Assembly (NCBI GenBank): GCA_008704415.1
Contig: VXIS01000082.1
Coordinates: forward strand, 88,369 to 152,368
Origin: Sphaerosporella brunnea
Lineage: Eukaryota > Ascomycota > Pezizomycetes > Pezizales > Pyronemataceae
Direction of reading: 5' to 3'
DNA length: 64,000 bases
Positions 42,502 through 52,723 of this stretch are shown piece after piece. The notes under the pieces are model-generated. The model made no database searches. It worked only from the letters and a program-made list of their open reading frames with translations, and was not told where the DNA came from. The position numbers were made by a program, and so were the translations under genes. Each line of letters begins with the position of its first letter. Within the stretch, counting starts at the first letter, position 1.

Positions 42502-42840
42502 ATGTGCACACTCAACCACCACACAACCACCGGATTCCAAGGCGACGACACAAAGATATACTGGACAGAGTGGATTTGTTGCAAGTGCAAGTTCTATCTG
42601 AACAACTTCCCATGCAACTACCCTAAGGGCCTGATACCCTGCCTATCCTGTTGGAATAAGATGTGTCCTCTAGACAGCTGCGACCAACAATATGATGGCC
42701 AGGCGGTCCAACCGAAAGCCAGTGATGACGATGGCTGCAAATCTGAGCCAGACCAGGAGCAGCAGGTCCCACCGACAGCCAATGATGACGAAGGCTGCGA
42801 ATCTGGGCCCGACGAGGAAGAAGGGGGGGTGCCTCTTTAA
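42502..42840 (+). CDS. CxxC zinc microprotein with acidic tail
   Basis: 112 aa from ATG 42502 (MCTLNHHTTTGFQGDDTK). The zinc part has WICCKC (a W-x-C-x2-C knuckle), then IPCLSCWNKMCPLDSC, enough cysteines for one or two zinc sites. The C-terminal 40 residues are two copies of a 20-residue acidic unit (ASDDDGCKSEPDQEQQVPP and ANDDEGCESGPDEEEGGVP). No signal peptide, so probably intracellular. The start is supported by the broken paralogue at 39819, which begins with the same motif. Function unknown; small W-x-CxxC proteins are common in fungi but uncharacterised as far as I know. The upstream frame extension to 42433 is not shared and is rejected. Confidence 0.65.
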   Translation: MCTLNHHTTTGFQGDDTKIYWTEWICCKCKFYLNNFPCNYPKGLIPCLSCWNKMCPLDSCDQQYDGQAVQPKASDDDGCKSEPDQEQQVPPTANDDEGCESGPDEEEGGVPL

Positions 42841-42918
42841 TTTTAACACCTAGAGTTATTTCTTGTGTTGTTCCGTGCCTGTTTCTTTATTTTGTAGTTA
42901 CGTTTGAACTTTTCGCTG

Positions 42919-43790
42919 TTATCCCTTGCAAGGTTGAAACTACAGGATAATGCCTAGTGCGAAAAAAATTCATGACTAAGAAACTAACCCCAATTTGGCA
43001 ACCGAGTGATATAAAAAGCATGCAGACGCCCGAGGCCACACACCAGCACCTGAGGGTGAGCGATGCTGCTGAAAAGCGAGATCATATGGTAATTACTACT
43101 GAGTAAAACAAACTCCACCCATGCTTACACTAAAAACAGCCAACGCAGAAATAAAGCTTACAGTAACTACAACACCACATTGTTCTTTTGGCTCGTCCAT
43201 GCGCACCTGCCTGCCGCATTTGAAATCTGCAGCGTACACATTCTTTCTGTTTCATGACCTTACTTCTTTCATGTTTCCCACCTGTGTGAGGGTTTGTGCA
43301 GATGGGAACAGTAGTTGTACCACGAGTTTTAGTGCAGCAAAGATGTGTCTGTGTACGCTTATGGCATTCTGATTCGTAGCGAGTAGCATTTGGACGTCGC
43401 AGCGGACGGTGACCAAAACCAGCTTCACCACCTACCTCTTTATGCGAGAGTGGGTGAAAAGCGGCGCACCAGAGGATTCTCCAGAGCAAGTTAGCGACTG
43501 AAAGCGATCCTGAACTCCCGGGCCGGGCCTCAACTTACAGTGGCACCGGCGTTACGCGGTGCAAATGGCGTTGCTAGGCTAGCGCTGTAGTTTCGACCCG
43601 CGAGCAGGATATATTTGGCAGAAGGGCGGCGGTGCGAACGGGGGCTTTGGATCAAGTGGCGGCGTTGTCATAGACTCACGGCCATCACCAGGAGGTTGAA
43701 CTATCCAATGAAATGCACGCGCTAATATCGCTAGATCACTCATTTTTCGCACTAGGCATTATCCTGTAGTTTCAACCTTGCAAGGGATAA
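42919..43790. mobile_element. 872-bp TIR element, piggyBac-like relic
   Basis: Inverted termini of about 45-50 bp: TTATCCCTTGCAAGGTTGAA at left, its complement at right. The CCC...GGG outer ends recall piggyBac but the flanks are not TTAA. A minus-strand frame (43489-43130) ends in a Cys-rich motif ECVRCRF...CCSYCKLYFCVGCF, similar in spacing to the C-terminal zinc domain of piggyBac-like transposases. The rest of a transposase is absent. Confidence 0.7.
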
Positions 43791-43873
43791 TCACCGCGAA
43801 TACGGTGCGTATCCGCGGCGACGCGACAGACCCCTTTTTTGCCACGTTTTTTTTGTTCGCAAGTGACCATAAC

Positions 43874-44292
43874 CAGTGTTCTCAAAAGCCAGCCCGCCCG
43901 GCCGGCTGCGTTGGGCGGATGTGGGCTGATCAAAAAGCCCGGCTGGCTGTTTGGGCTGCAGCCCACGACGAAGACCACAATGACGATAAATACGACCAGC
44001 ATGATATCAACTACTGCTATGAAATCAAAAGTACATAAAGATGTTCGTCGTGTAAAATGATGACTAGGAGGGAACCACTAGATAGGAGTTTACTATAACA
44101 TTACAGATCCTGATAAGTTTATCGGGGCCGATTGAACCCCGCCACTCGCAGTGGCCGGTCTTCACCGGGGATCACTCAAAGCCCGACAGCGGGCTGGGCC
44201 GTCTGGGCTGATGCAAAAAGCCCGCCGGGCTGGCTGCTTAAAGCAGCCGGCCAAGCCTGCCCGGCTGTTTCGGCTGGCTACTGAGAACACTG
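43874..44292 (+). mobile_element. hAT-type MITE, 419 bp, perfect 8-bp TSD
   Basis: ACCATAAC flanks both ends (43866-43873 and 44293-44300). Termini CAGTGTTCTCA...AGCCAGCC are inverted. It matches the element at 25311-25724 in opposite orientation over its whole length, including the central block with TGATAAGTTTATC and the CACTGCGAGTGGC/GCCACTCGCAGTG segment. Non-coding. It lies just outside the right terminus of the 42919-43790 element. Confidence 0.92.
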
Positions 44293-44300
44293 ACCATAAC

Positions 44301-45412
44301 CGCACGCATATGAAATCTCAAGCGGCGCTTATACCTCTTGCGTGTATCTCACAAAAGTTGTTTTCAAATGTCGCGCAGCGCTCGGGTACCTGAAGCAGAC
44401 AACTTTAGGCTTCAGCCATATTTCAACCAGTTGAACCTCGATTTCATCCACCTTGTAGCCTATCCCGCAAATGCGGACAGAACAAAAATCAATATACGAT
44501 ATGACCCCGCACGGTCGGATGCATCACCATGGAGAGTAGACTGAAGGTGTTCCGTGTAGTGAGACGACGGCGCCGTGCGGGTCAGCACAATTGCCGTGGT
44601 AGTCAGCGGCGCGCTCTCCGCGCTTTACACCGGGATCCGAATCACAAAGCGTTTTGGGTTCCACCCACGCAGTTTCAATTCAGTGTACTGTATCCGCAGC
44701 GCAATACTTGAGGTATTTGCCGTACCGCTCTTACGGCAACGGCTGAAGTCGCGTACGCATAGGGAATGACTGCCTATACCGGTGTCGCCTAGTGAAGTTG
44801 TTGATTTATGTTTGACATTTTCTAATCAGGTTGGAAGTGATCGTAGCATTATATAAGGCACAGCCTAGCAGACTACGTACCTTTTCCTACTACTGCACCC
44901 CCGAGGCCACCTACCATGATCGACTCGGGTGCTACACGCAAGGCCGGCAAGGCGAGTGGGTTAGCGGGATGGAGTGTATTAGTGATCACAGTCTTCGCGC
45001 CGCAGTGGCAGGTCGTTGTACACGCAGGAAGTTGCTGTCCGGCATACTTTCCGGTGGAAGCAGCATTTTGATAAAGTCCGCGTCACATATAGAACCAGGT
45101 ATCCTCCCCTGTTCTTGCGTACCGTAAATGTGCAGATGGGGAGGTCAGTCCCGGCAGAATGGAGTTATCATCTCGCAACCTTGTCGATTGTCGATATGTG
45201 AAAGATTTGAGGTTGGGTGCATGCCTGAGAGCACCGCAGTGAGATCATTGTTTACGGCGGTGGATCAAAGAAGTGAAGCCAGTGGAAAAATACATTGCCC
45301 AGCTCTGGTGGTTCATGAAAAGATCGTAATAGGTTTATAAGCACCGAAGATGCCGGTATTGCACCGCGCGCCGAAATTCAGGTCAGAGCAACACTTCCCG
45401 TGCGCAGAGATG
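44301..45412. other. Unrecognised intergenic sequence
   Basis: Frames of 60-98 codons without domains. The last ~80 bp (45335-45412) belong to the block duplicated at 62160-62220 in reverse orientation. Confidence 0.4.
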
Positions 45413-45643
45413 TCATCGGATGAGCAAAAAAATTGCTTGTAGCGCCCCCGAAATGAATACCCAGGCGTTCAAGATGCTAGAAGCTTTCTCTCTGTCCTTA
45501 AACACATCATGGTAGCCTAAAAGGCCGAAATGAAACCCGGAAAAGGTGGATCGAAGAAAATTTATTTCAATCCTAGTCAAGGCGTCGATGATGACGCCGG
45601 TCATGGCGATCACGGCTCTGACATGATGTGGCCAGGTTGACAT
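45413..45643 (-). CDS. Small hydrophobic protein, duplicated, uncertain
   Basis: A 76-aa frame with a homologous open frame at 61935-62159. Shared residues include VIAM.GVII, FHF, YH(D/E)VF and GALQ-like positions. It contains a hydrophobic N-terminal stretch and another near the end. Both copies sit head-to-head with a four-CxxC gene, in inverted genomic orientation. The stop falls earlier here than in the other copy. Coding status rests only on the two open frames. Confidence 0.3.
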   Translation of the reverse strand: MSTWPHHVRAVIAMTGVIIDALTRIEINFLRSTFSGFHFGLLGYHDVFKDREKASSILNAWVFISGALQAIFLLIR

Positions 45644-45664
45644 AATAAAGATCAGATCATATCA

Positions 45665-45839
45665 ATATACTTTCAACTCCGCATTCAAGCACGTCCCTGT
45701 ATTAAAAACTGAACAAAAGCTATATCAGACCGCGCCATCTCGAACAGAAGCCACCAAAACAACCAACATTCACCAACACATCTACATCCGAAACCCTCAT
45801 CCAATCAACACTAATACTAACTCTTTTCCGGAAAACACA
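45665..45839 (+). promoter_or_regulatory. Conserved 5' flank of CxxC gene
   Basis: About 172 bp (from TATCAATATACTTTCAACTC to the ATG) that matches the 5' flank of the 61165 gene with only about five mismatches by eye. Contains CAAAAGCTATAT and a C/A-rich leader (CCAACATTCACCAACACATC). No TATAAA box in the strict sense. Likely promoter plus 5' leader. Confidence 0.6.
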
Positions 45840-46031
45840 ATGTCCACGCCTACTACGGTGTCGAAAGGTCCAAAATGTCCAAAATGTGGGGGAGATGACA
45901 CGTTCTTGGTACAGTGTAAAGCTTGCCACGAGAACTTCCTATTTGGGTGTTTTGACTGCCGCTGCAGGCGCCAACAAGACCCCCTTGGTATGTGCGACGT
46001 ATGTCGGGACAGCGCAAGAAAAATACGCTGA
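45840..46031 (+). CDS. Four-CxxC zinc microprotein, copy 1
   Basis: 63 aa. Four CxxC knuckles at about residues 13-16 (CPKC), 26-29 (CKAC), 37-40 (CFDCRC region) and 52-55 (CDVC) predict two zinc-ribbon sites; it ends CRDSARKIR. No signal peptide or membrane segment. The length, knuckle spacing and CDVCR end are shared with copies at 60986-61165 and 59471-59644. Function unknown: such minimal double zinc ribbons can mediate protein or nucleic-acid binding. The 5' and 3' flanks are far better conserved than the coding part when compared with copy 2, which argues for a real gene under changing selection. A T-run and conserved 3' sequence follow the stop. Confidence 0.7.
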   Translation: MSTPTTVSKGPKCPKCGGDDTFLVQCKACHENFLFGCFDCRCRRQQDPLGMCDVCRDSARKIR

Positions 46032-48739
46032 GACGCTGTTATTTGTTTTTTTTTTTTTTCCTTAGATTGTCTTTATAATGTCTTCATCGCGGTTTTTTGC
46101 TGGTAGCGGATAACGAATTTCAGTTTATCTTTCGTATGTAGTATCGTAATATATATTGTATTAGTGAGGTGGCACACATCTTATGTAACGTGCGGTGTGC
46201 AGGTCTGTCATGTATGCAGTCGCAAGCTGCACACGCACAATCAAAATGGTTAAACACAGAGCGAGACGCGGCCTCCGGTGAATTCTATGTCTCAGTTCTC
46301 CTGCGACGACCGGCCGGCGCAGAGAGGACGACAAATGCTGGTGGTGCGACAGTGGGGCCGTTCAGACCCGCAGCCACCTTATTAAGTTCTGCGAGAGGTG
46401 GAAGAAGGAGCAGATGGAATTATGGAATACGGTGAAGCATGCCACGAAAGATGGCAATCAATAGTGCTAGCATGCCACCTCGGTGCTGCTCCGCAAGTCG
46501 ATAATATGTGTATGAAGGCGGCTCTGGCTTTCCTAAACTCCGCCAAAGTTGGTTCTTGGCCGAAAAAGGGCATCATGTCGTGACCGCTCTTTCATCTTCC
46601 ATTATTTTCCCCTGGGTGTGCGTTAGGCCTAGGCGTAAGTCTCTGCTTTGTATGCATTTCATGCCTCCAAGATGGTATGATTAAAGTAAAAAGAAAATCA
46701 TCTGCGATGATCAATATGTCGCCGGTTGCACCGCTCCATATTGTGACACTCGTGCTTGCTTCAGGTCGCCAGAGCGTGACCCACTGAGGTTGCATCAGCG
46801 TGCGATGCGACGCACACAGCGCAGATTGCCGCACAACAGTCCTCGTTTCCGCGCTTGGTCCTCGGATGATATCAACTCCGGCTACTTCCCAAGCCGGGAC
46901 GCGTAGCTAGACGGGGGTGCATATTATTATCACCCCGTCGCCTATCCGCGCTAAAGAGCGGCGGGGAGGCGATGTGATGTTTTTGTGTGCTGACTGTCGT
47001 ATGCATGGGACGACCGAGGAGAAGGACAAGCGCGATCGCGAAGGCCTGGACTAACCCGGAATGCGCGCTGAGTGGGTATTCCAGCCGCACTCGCGGAAGG
47101 AAGTATGATGGCAGGGCTAATCGGAGGTGGTGCGCGCCGGGCTGCGCTCCTTATCCTGGTTGCCGCTTTGCTCCGCCGTTTTGTTGGTTTTGCATGCATT
47201 GCCTTGACGACTGTTCTAAGCCAGCCGGTTCCGCTGCGTCGAGGAGTCTTGTTGGCGACGCCTCATCGGCTGATAATTGTTGGCCCTGTGCCTCTATCCG
47301 TCAGCACCCACCGACCTAAACACGTTCACACAGATCCGTCTATGACCCAACGCACGGCGACACCCGGAACGCAGCACGGGTATTCAACGGTACGTTTGCG
47401 GTAAGGCAGAGGTAGAGCGATAGCTGTAAAGGTATTGTAGCAGGAGAATGGTAGGAACGGAGACAAGGGTGTGGATTCATATCATGTTATTCTCGAAGAG
47501 ATTGTTGTGCTGATTGTTGTGCTTGGTTGGGGGAGAGAGAGAAGGTATATATACCTGAGAACTCTACTAGCCAAGCCTAGTATGTTACTTGTACACTGTA
47601 TTTGAGTGACTCATGCTCACGACGATGAGTCGCTCTGTGAGTCGTACATTCAACGTAACGGAAACGACTAGAAATAGAATGACACATGGCTAGTAAGGGC
47701 TGATACATACCCGGATATGACTGTGTGCGTTTTCACGCAACAGTGAGTCACCGTATGACGTGCAAGAGTAAGTCTGACTGGAAGCGGAAGGTGTGTGCAA
47801 ACAGGCGAAACATAAGGAGATAAAAATAATATAGGACGAAAACATGGCGTAATAAACGCAGTGTAAGTGCCGTAAATGAAGCCAGGATGAAAAGTGAAAA
47901 CACGTCACAGTAACCAAGGAAATACCACGTCCATCACAATTTGACAAAGGTGTGGTACACATTGGCACCTAAACAAAGACAACATCGGATCGTTCCCGCA
48001 GTTGGAAAGTGTCTGGACATCTCAGCGATCTAGGGACGTGCGTGGCCAGCGTTCCAATGCCGGTAAATATTAGAGGCAACATTGATGTCGGCCCTGAGCG
48101 TCGGAGCGAACCTTCTGCAGTCGCCAGATTTTTCTCAGAACAGTTTACTGCATCCCGAGGCGCCCTGCGCGTTGGATGGGGTGGCCAAACGCTGGCATAC
48201 CTGGATCGTGAAATGCAGAATTTACACCATATTACCGCAAAACAACGGCGTTTGATTGCTGGGAGCCTTCGGGGTGCACAGATCGATGGCGGGTTTGAGA
48301 TGTTGAAGTGGGAGTGTTTTTGTCATGTTTGTACCCCCGAAAACAATCGCATATTGCCCACCCGGGAGGAAGTGAGAGTGTGTGTGATGCAGTCTATTGT
48401 GCGTATCAGCTTCCCTTGAATTTCGCAAACCCTCCACTCATCCCACCCCGATCCAACGGTGCAAGCCGTTGGCGCAACGGGGTGAGTGATACCCACGAAT
48501 CAAAATGCATTTGACTCGTCAGAATTGGCGTTGTCCAACCTGGTGTCCGCATTCTCCGTTGTTCGTGGGGCTCCTCTCGGGCATTTTTCGTCGTCCTAGG
48601 GAAAAGAAAGTGCCGTAGGCAAAAGAAGGTAGCGAAGTAATGGATTAATCCGTCGCAAATATGCAAATTTATCACCAGATATTTATGTAATGAATTAATT
48701 AAAGTATATTATTATTACAGTATATATAGTGTAAGCAAA
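46032..48739. other. Intergenic; duplicated blocks
   Basis: 46032-46290 is the conserved 3' flank of the CxxC gene (match to 60985-60740). 46935-47075 matches 62240-62412 (shared GGGGAGGCGATGTGATGTTT, GCGCGCTGAGT). Frames at 46987-47404 overlap on all frames and are GC-rich artefacts. A 136-codon frame from a GTG at 48009 has no recognisable domain. Confidence 0.45.
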
Positions 48740-48898
48740 CTAGAAGGTAACATTCACCCACGAACCCATTAAGTACACGAAGCAGCTTGTACACATTCGA
48801 TGCCTGCACGCGCGATTCATACAGACGTTTGGGTCGTCATATTGGGTGTGCACGGTTTCACACAAGTGACACTTCCAGAAAGGACGGGGGCTAGCCAT
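48740..48898 (-). CDS. W-x-CxxC zinc microprotein
   Basis: 52 aa from the ATG at 48898 (MASPRPFWKCHLCETVH). Cysteines: WKCHLC, then VCMNRACRHRMCTSC, giving the W-x-C-x2-C ... C-x4-C-x4-C-x2-C pattern typical of small fungal zinc proteins. The upstream in-frame extension is a Thr run (TTTTTTTTKKSTTTT) that corresponds to leader DNA, so I start at the Met after it. No signal peptide. It belongs in style with the 42502 protein, not with the four-CxxC family. Neighbours are repeats only. Confidence 0.55.
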   Translation of the reverse strand: MASPRPFWKCHLCETVHTQYDDPNVCMNRACRHRMCTSCFVYLMGSWVNVTF

Positions 48899-49254
48899 TG
48901 TGAGTTTTTTTGGCTTTTGGTTTGTGGTTGTTGTGGATTTTTTGGTTGTGGTTGTTGTGGTTGTTGTGGCTGTAGTTGTGTTGGTATGATGGAGCCGAAG
49001 CGAGATCCACCCGGTTATATGCACTCATCGGAGGTTTGAATTAGAGGTGATATTGAAGGAAGAGAACTTTGTAGTTGTCTTCCAACCCGTTGGAGTCTGA
49101 CTATGATATTCAAAATTAGGTGAAGTACCGGTGAAGGCCCCATTCAAAACCTGATGAGTGCGGGATAGCGAACAACCACAAAACCACGCCAATTCACGGT
49201 CTACACCACACGCTATCGTCAAGTATCAGTCGTTTACGCTACTCCTCTAGGGCC

Positions 49255-49700
49255 TATTACTAACTAGTGAACAGCCGTGTGGTGACCACACGGCGTGGAG
49301 TCATTAGTGCAGCGCCACTTAATGTAAAGTCATATGTACGTTGCAGCAAGGGCGTATGTGTGTGAAACTTGGCGCAGTAAAGTAATGAGAGGAGGTAGTG
49401 GGTTGGGGTCGAGGCGGCAAGACCGTCTCACTTCACCGAGAGCACCGGCACGGATAAATACGATTGCATTCCATTACACAACCATCGACAAATCTAGCAG
49501 TGTGTACAGCAGCGTGGCCGCTCCGCAGTATTGTCGCTCAAGCTCCTCGACGGCTCCGCTCCACAATTCGCCGCCCAATCACAACTAATCACTCAGCCGG
49601 TAATAGGAAAAATCTTTGAGTTTTCTGCGTTGCGCCACCGGGCTCCACCGTGGGAGCCACCGCACGCTCACTTTGCTCTATATATATCTAGATAGAGACG
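49255..49700 (-). repeat. Helitron-like dispersed repeat, longest copy
   Basis: In minus orientation it begins near TCTAGATATATATAGAGCAA, contains the block series shared with 18818-18970 and 28868-29125, and ends with the hairpin GCCGTGTGGTCACCACACGG plus CTGTTCACTAG then T. A hairpin followed within about 8 nt by CTAG and a T matches the 3' end rules of Helitrons (CTRR, insertion before T). No Rep/helicase coding sequence. Confidence 0.55.
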
Positions 49701-49879
49701 CGGGGGGGCGATGATGGGGGTAGTGAAGCTGGGTAGTTGAAAGGTTGCGGGAGAGGATGAGTGCGTTGAAGTCAAGCGTTGATTTACAGCTAGCACTTCT
49801 ACTAATTGAACCCCCACGGTATACAATTTTATGAAATTTTAGTACCTGCCACTATGCTTCTCTACGGCCCCCTCCCGAT

Positions 49880-49985
49880 CCTAGAGCTTCGCTCCACACT
49901 GCGCCGCACAATCACAGCTAATCACGAGTCTCTGGTAGGATAAATTTTCCGTGTTGAGCGACCGTGCTGCGCCAATGGAGCACTT
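49880..49985 (-). repeat. Helitron-like repeat fragment
   Basis: Contains the reverse complement of GAGTGATTAGCTGTGATTGTG-like and GTGTGGAGCGAAGCTCTAGG-like blocks, a fourth partial copy of the family next to the longest one. Confidence 0.5.
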
Positions 49986-50179
49986 CCCATAACTCTATCC
50001 TTGCCGGATAGAAAGTGGCATTTTTTGGGTTACAAGCCGGTAGCGGGGGTTTTGCAACTTGGCCGTGAACCGGCACGGCGCCGGGAAATTTAGCGCACGC
50101 CCGGTATATCTCTTATCTTATCGCATCATCCACTATCTGCTGGTATCCACTATCATATGGTCAGCGACTTTACTATCTA

Positions 50180-50306
50180 ACAGGCTAATCTAAGTGCGTT
50201 TATATACACCTCCGAGCCTCACTAGACATCACTCGGTATTCCATCACAGTATCTCACTCGTCATATCACTCGTCCTTATCCGTGCCTAGAAAGCCAGTTT
50301 CCAACA
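50180..50306 (-). mobile_element. copia LTR fragment
   Basis: Minus strand reads TGTTGGAAACTGGCTTTCTA from 50306, includes a TATA box (TGTATATAAAC) near 50210 and ends where similarity with 58343-58468 stops. About 95 percent identical to that copy over 126 bp. Confidence 0.75.
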
Positions 50307-52177
50307 GCAGCTATGCAGATTTGTCTGTTCACACAGATTTTTGGATTGACAAGCTGCGGGGATTGATGGCACGAGAGCGCGCGCAACGCAGCGCCGTCAA
50401 TCTGGACGGTACAACGCCGTCAACGGTAAGCTGTCATAGAGCTAAGAAATGTCCCGGTCCTGTCATCCAGTATATCACATGGTAAAGGGGCCAGAGCAAT
50501 CGCTAAGTGGGCGGACCTGTGGCGAAGGGTCCGGTTTCTGACTGGAAAATCTACTTGCTCAATGAACCTGTCCCAGTCCGCAAGTAGCCTACCTGGTGGC
50601 TGTTCCGTGCCTGTGGGCAACCGGCCTATAGGCTCCATAGTCTCGGATTTTAGCCCGAGAGAATTGCGCTTGATTTTTGGGTCTGTCGCTGGTTAAGCAT
50701 TTAAGATATTTTTGTCGAACGCGCGAAGCACAACCAAGTTAAAGGTTTAGTTGAGCTCCGGGTGCAATTGGAAATTAATTGGGCTGCCAGTGAGGTGATA
50801 TGTTGTGTGATGGTTTTTAAACCAACATACCAAGTGAACTCCCATGCCATCCGCGATGGCTACAGCTCGTTTCTCGCCAAATTCCACTTGTTCGCAGGAA
50901 CGGCCCAGTCACCGCGCAGACCACTCGGTAAGTGGGCTGCCCTCCTTGACCAAGTGCGCTACCTGCAGACTGGACCGGAACAGGTACAAACCTCAACTGT
51001 TTTAGCCAGTCAGGTCCACATAAGTTCGCAATAGGAGACTTTTCAGGTGTCTCTTGGTGCTGGGGATCATTGAAACGGCACTCTGTGTCGGTTTTATTTT
51101 GACGGCGGACATAAGTGAAAAAAGTGTATGCACAATTTCATCCAGTGAAGCGGCCGCTGAAGTAGAAGATATCCCGATGGTTTCAGTCACTAATTTTGAG
51201 GAAACCAAGGAAATTTGCTTGTGTAGCTTTGTCTTTAACGGTTTCCCTGTCACATCTAGACAGTGTTCTGTCTTTGCATGGTCGGCCGCAAGGATCATGC
51301 TGCCCTGCCCATATCGACTAGAGGTCTTCTCGGGTACAATCTCCATGGTCGGTGGGCTCAGAGAGGCTAAAAACTGCCACTGGGAGTCACAGTGCAGAGT
51401 GGAAGCCTGGGAACAGGCTTGCTGCCGTCTCAGTGGGCTTGACTGGAAGTCACTGACCTCATTGCACCCTGATCGCGGGGCTAGCTCGATTGTTCGGCTG
51501 GCAGGCAGGATATTGACAGCATTGGCCATCGGTACCTAGGGTTTTAGGGTTGAATGGTTGGTCAAGGAAGTAGTGGTTTATGATCGCACACACGTCCGGA
51601 TGGTATTTGGTTGAACTACGAACTGGTGTAAGGCATCGTCGCTTTGTCTAAGCTGTAGTGAGTGACAATTTCACTGCAGTGTTTAGATTAACGCAATCCA
51701 AACAAGGGTGGGGGTCAGATTGAGTGCCGGAGTGCTTTTTCTCAGCTGATAGACAGATCACGGCCTTCCGCTGCCATTCATGCCTGCATCACTACCGTAC
51801 GAATGATTGGTCTTCCAGCGTCTGAGCACGGCGCGTATGCAATTTGGGATTGCTCAACAGGATCTGGGAGCCACCCACGGAGTAAGTTGAAGAGCCGTAG
51901 GCAGCGATATGTCTACGGCGCCGACGACTGGTTTGATGGGCGTGAAGCCTGGCGGACTGTCTATACGGTATATCCGGCTGGTGTTTTGCCGCTGCGGCAA
52001 ACTAGGGAGTGTTGCACCCCACAACGGATTCTTCGAGCAATAGCCCCAAGCCCTGGCTCCATCGCTCTTCACGTTGTACCCTCGTCACAGCCATAAAAGG
52101 CATGATGCGCGTGCTTTACCCCCGTTACCCCGATCCTCTACACATCAGATCAATAACACAGTGACTAAACGACCGCC
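50307..52177 (+). other. Coding-like but unrecognised stretch
   Basis: Several plus-strand frames look protein-like: ARAIAKWADLWRRVRFLTGK (about 50490-50550), PLGKWAALLDQVRYLQTG (about 50920-50975), 51054-51539 and 51803-52096 (RYVYGADDWFDGREAW). The first two share KWA.L...VR(F/Y)L.TG, as if an exon were duplicated. A minus-strand frame (51529-51002) is equally open. I can assign no family and cannot build one gene across the stops. Confidence 0.3.
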
Positions 52178-52723
52178 ATGCCGAAGAAGAAGAGCCACGA
52201 CACCAACGCGGGCGGGGCGTCTTCCAGCATTGTGGCTGTGAAGAACCCCCCAGCTGCAGAAGGTAGGAGAATTGTCGGCGCACCAGGAAGACGTTGTGAC
52301 GACTGACCAAGCCAGTGACTGCCACCGTGCAGGTTGCTACGAAGTCTCGCCGCCGCAACAGGCGGTCCAGGCGTCAGGGTATGTACTTAACACTTTGACT
52401 CCCTTCATCATGCGTTGACTGACGACGGAACAGCATCCAGTGTCAAGGCCAAGAACGACCCCTCAACCGCCATGGAAGAGCCTGCCAAAACCGAGGATAC
52501 AAGTAAGTAACCAGGACCAGAGTTTTTGGATACGCCATCGCTGATAGAAGTGGTAGCGTCGCCGGCTGGAAACACAACCGACGCCAAGGAGCCGACGAAG
52601 GATTTCATGGAGACATTCGAGAACCAGATGCTGGGCGATTACCTCCTGTTCCAGTTTGAGCTGGCGGCGAAGGGTGATCTTGGCGGCGCCATTCAGCTGC
52701 AGCGTCGCTGTGGCGGCTGTTAG
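52178..52723 (+). CDS. Possible small multi-exon gene
   Basis: ATG 52178 opens MPKKKSHDTNAGGASSS. Two good introns follow downstream: 52379-52433 (GTATGT, TTGACTGAC branch, CAG) and 52503-52547 (GTAAGT ... TAG). They join ASSVKAKNDPSTAMEEPAK to VVASPAGNTTDAKEPTKDF and the end GDLGGAIQLQRRCGGC in frame. The first intron is unresolved: the obvious donor at 52261 (GTAGGA) gives the wrong phase for the preferred downstream frame. The exon 1 and exon 3 sequences resemble each other, suggesting an internal duplication. Small, basic then acidic, no known domain. Confidence 0.3.

Noticed and set aside
46987..47404. Overlapping 110-codon frames
   Set aside because: Open on several frames at once in GC-rich sequence, partly within a duplicated non-coding block.
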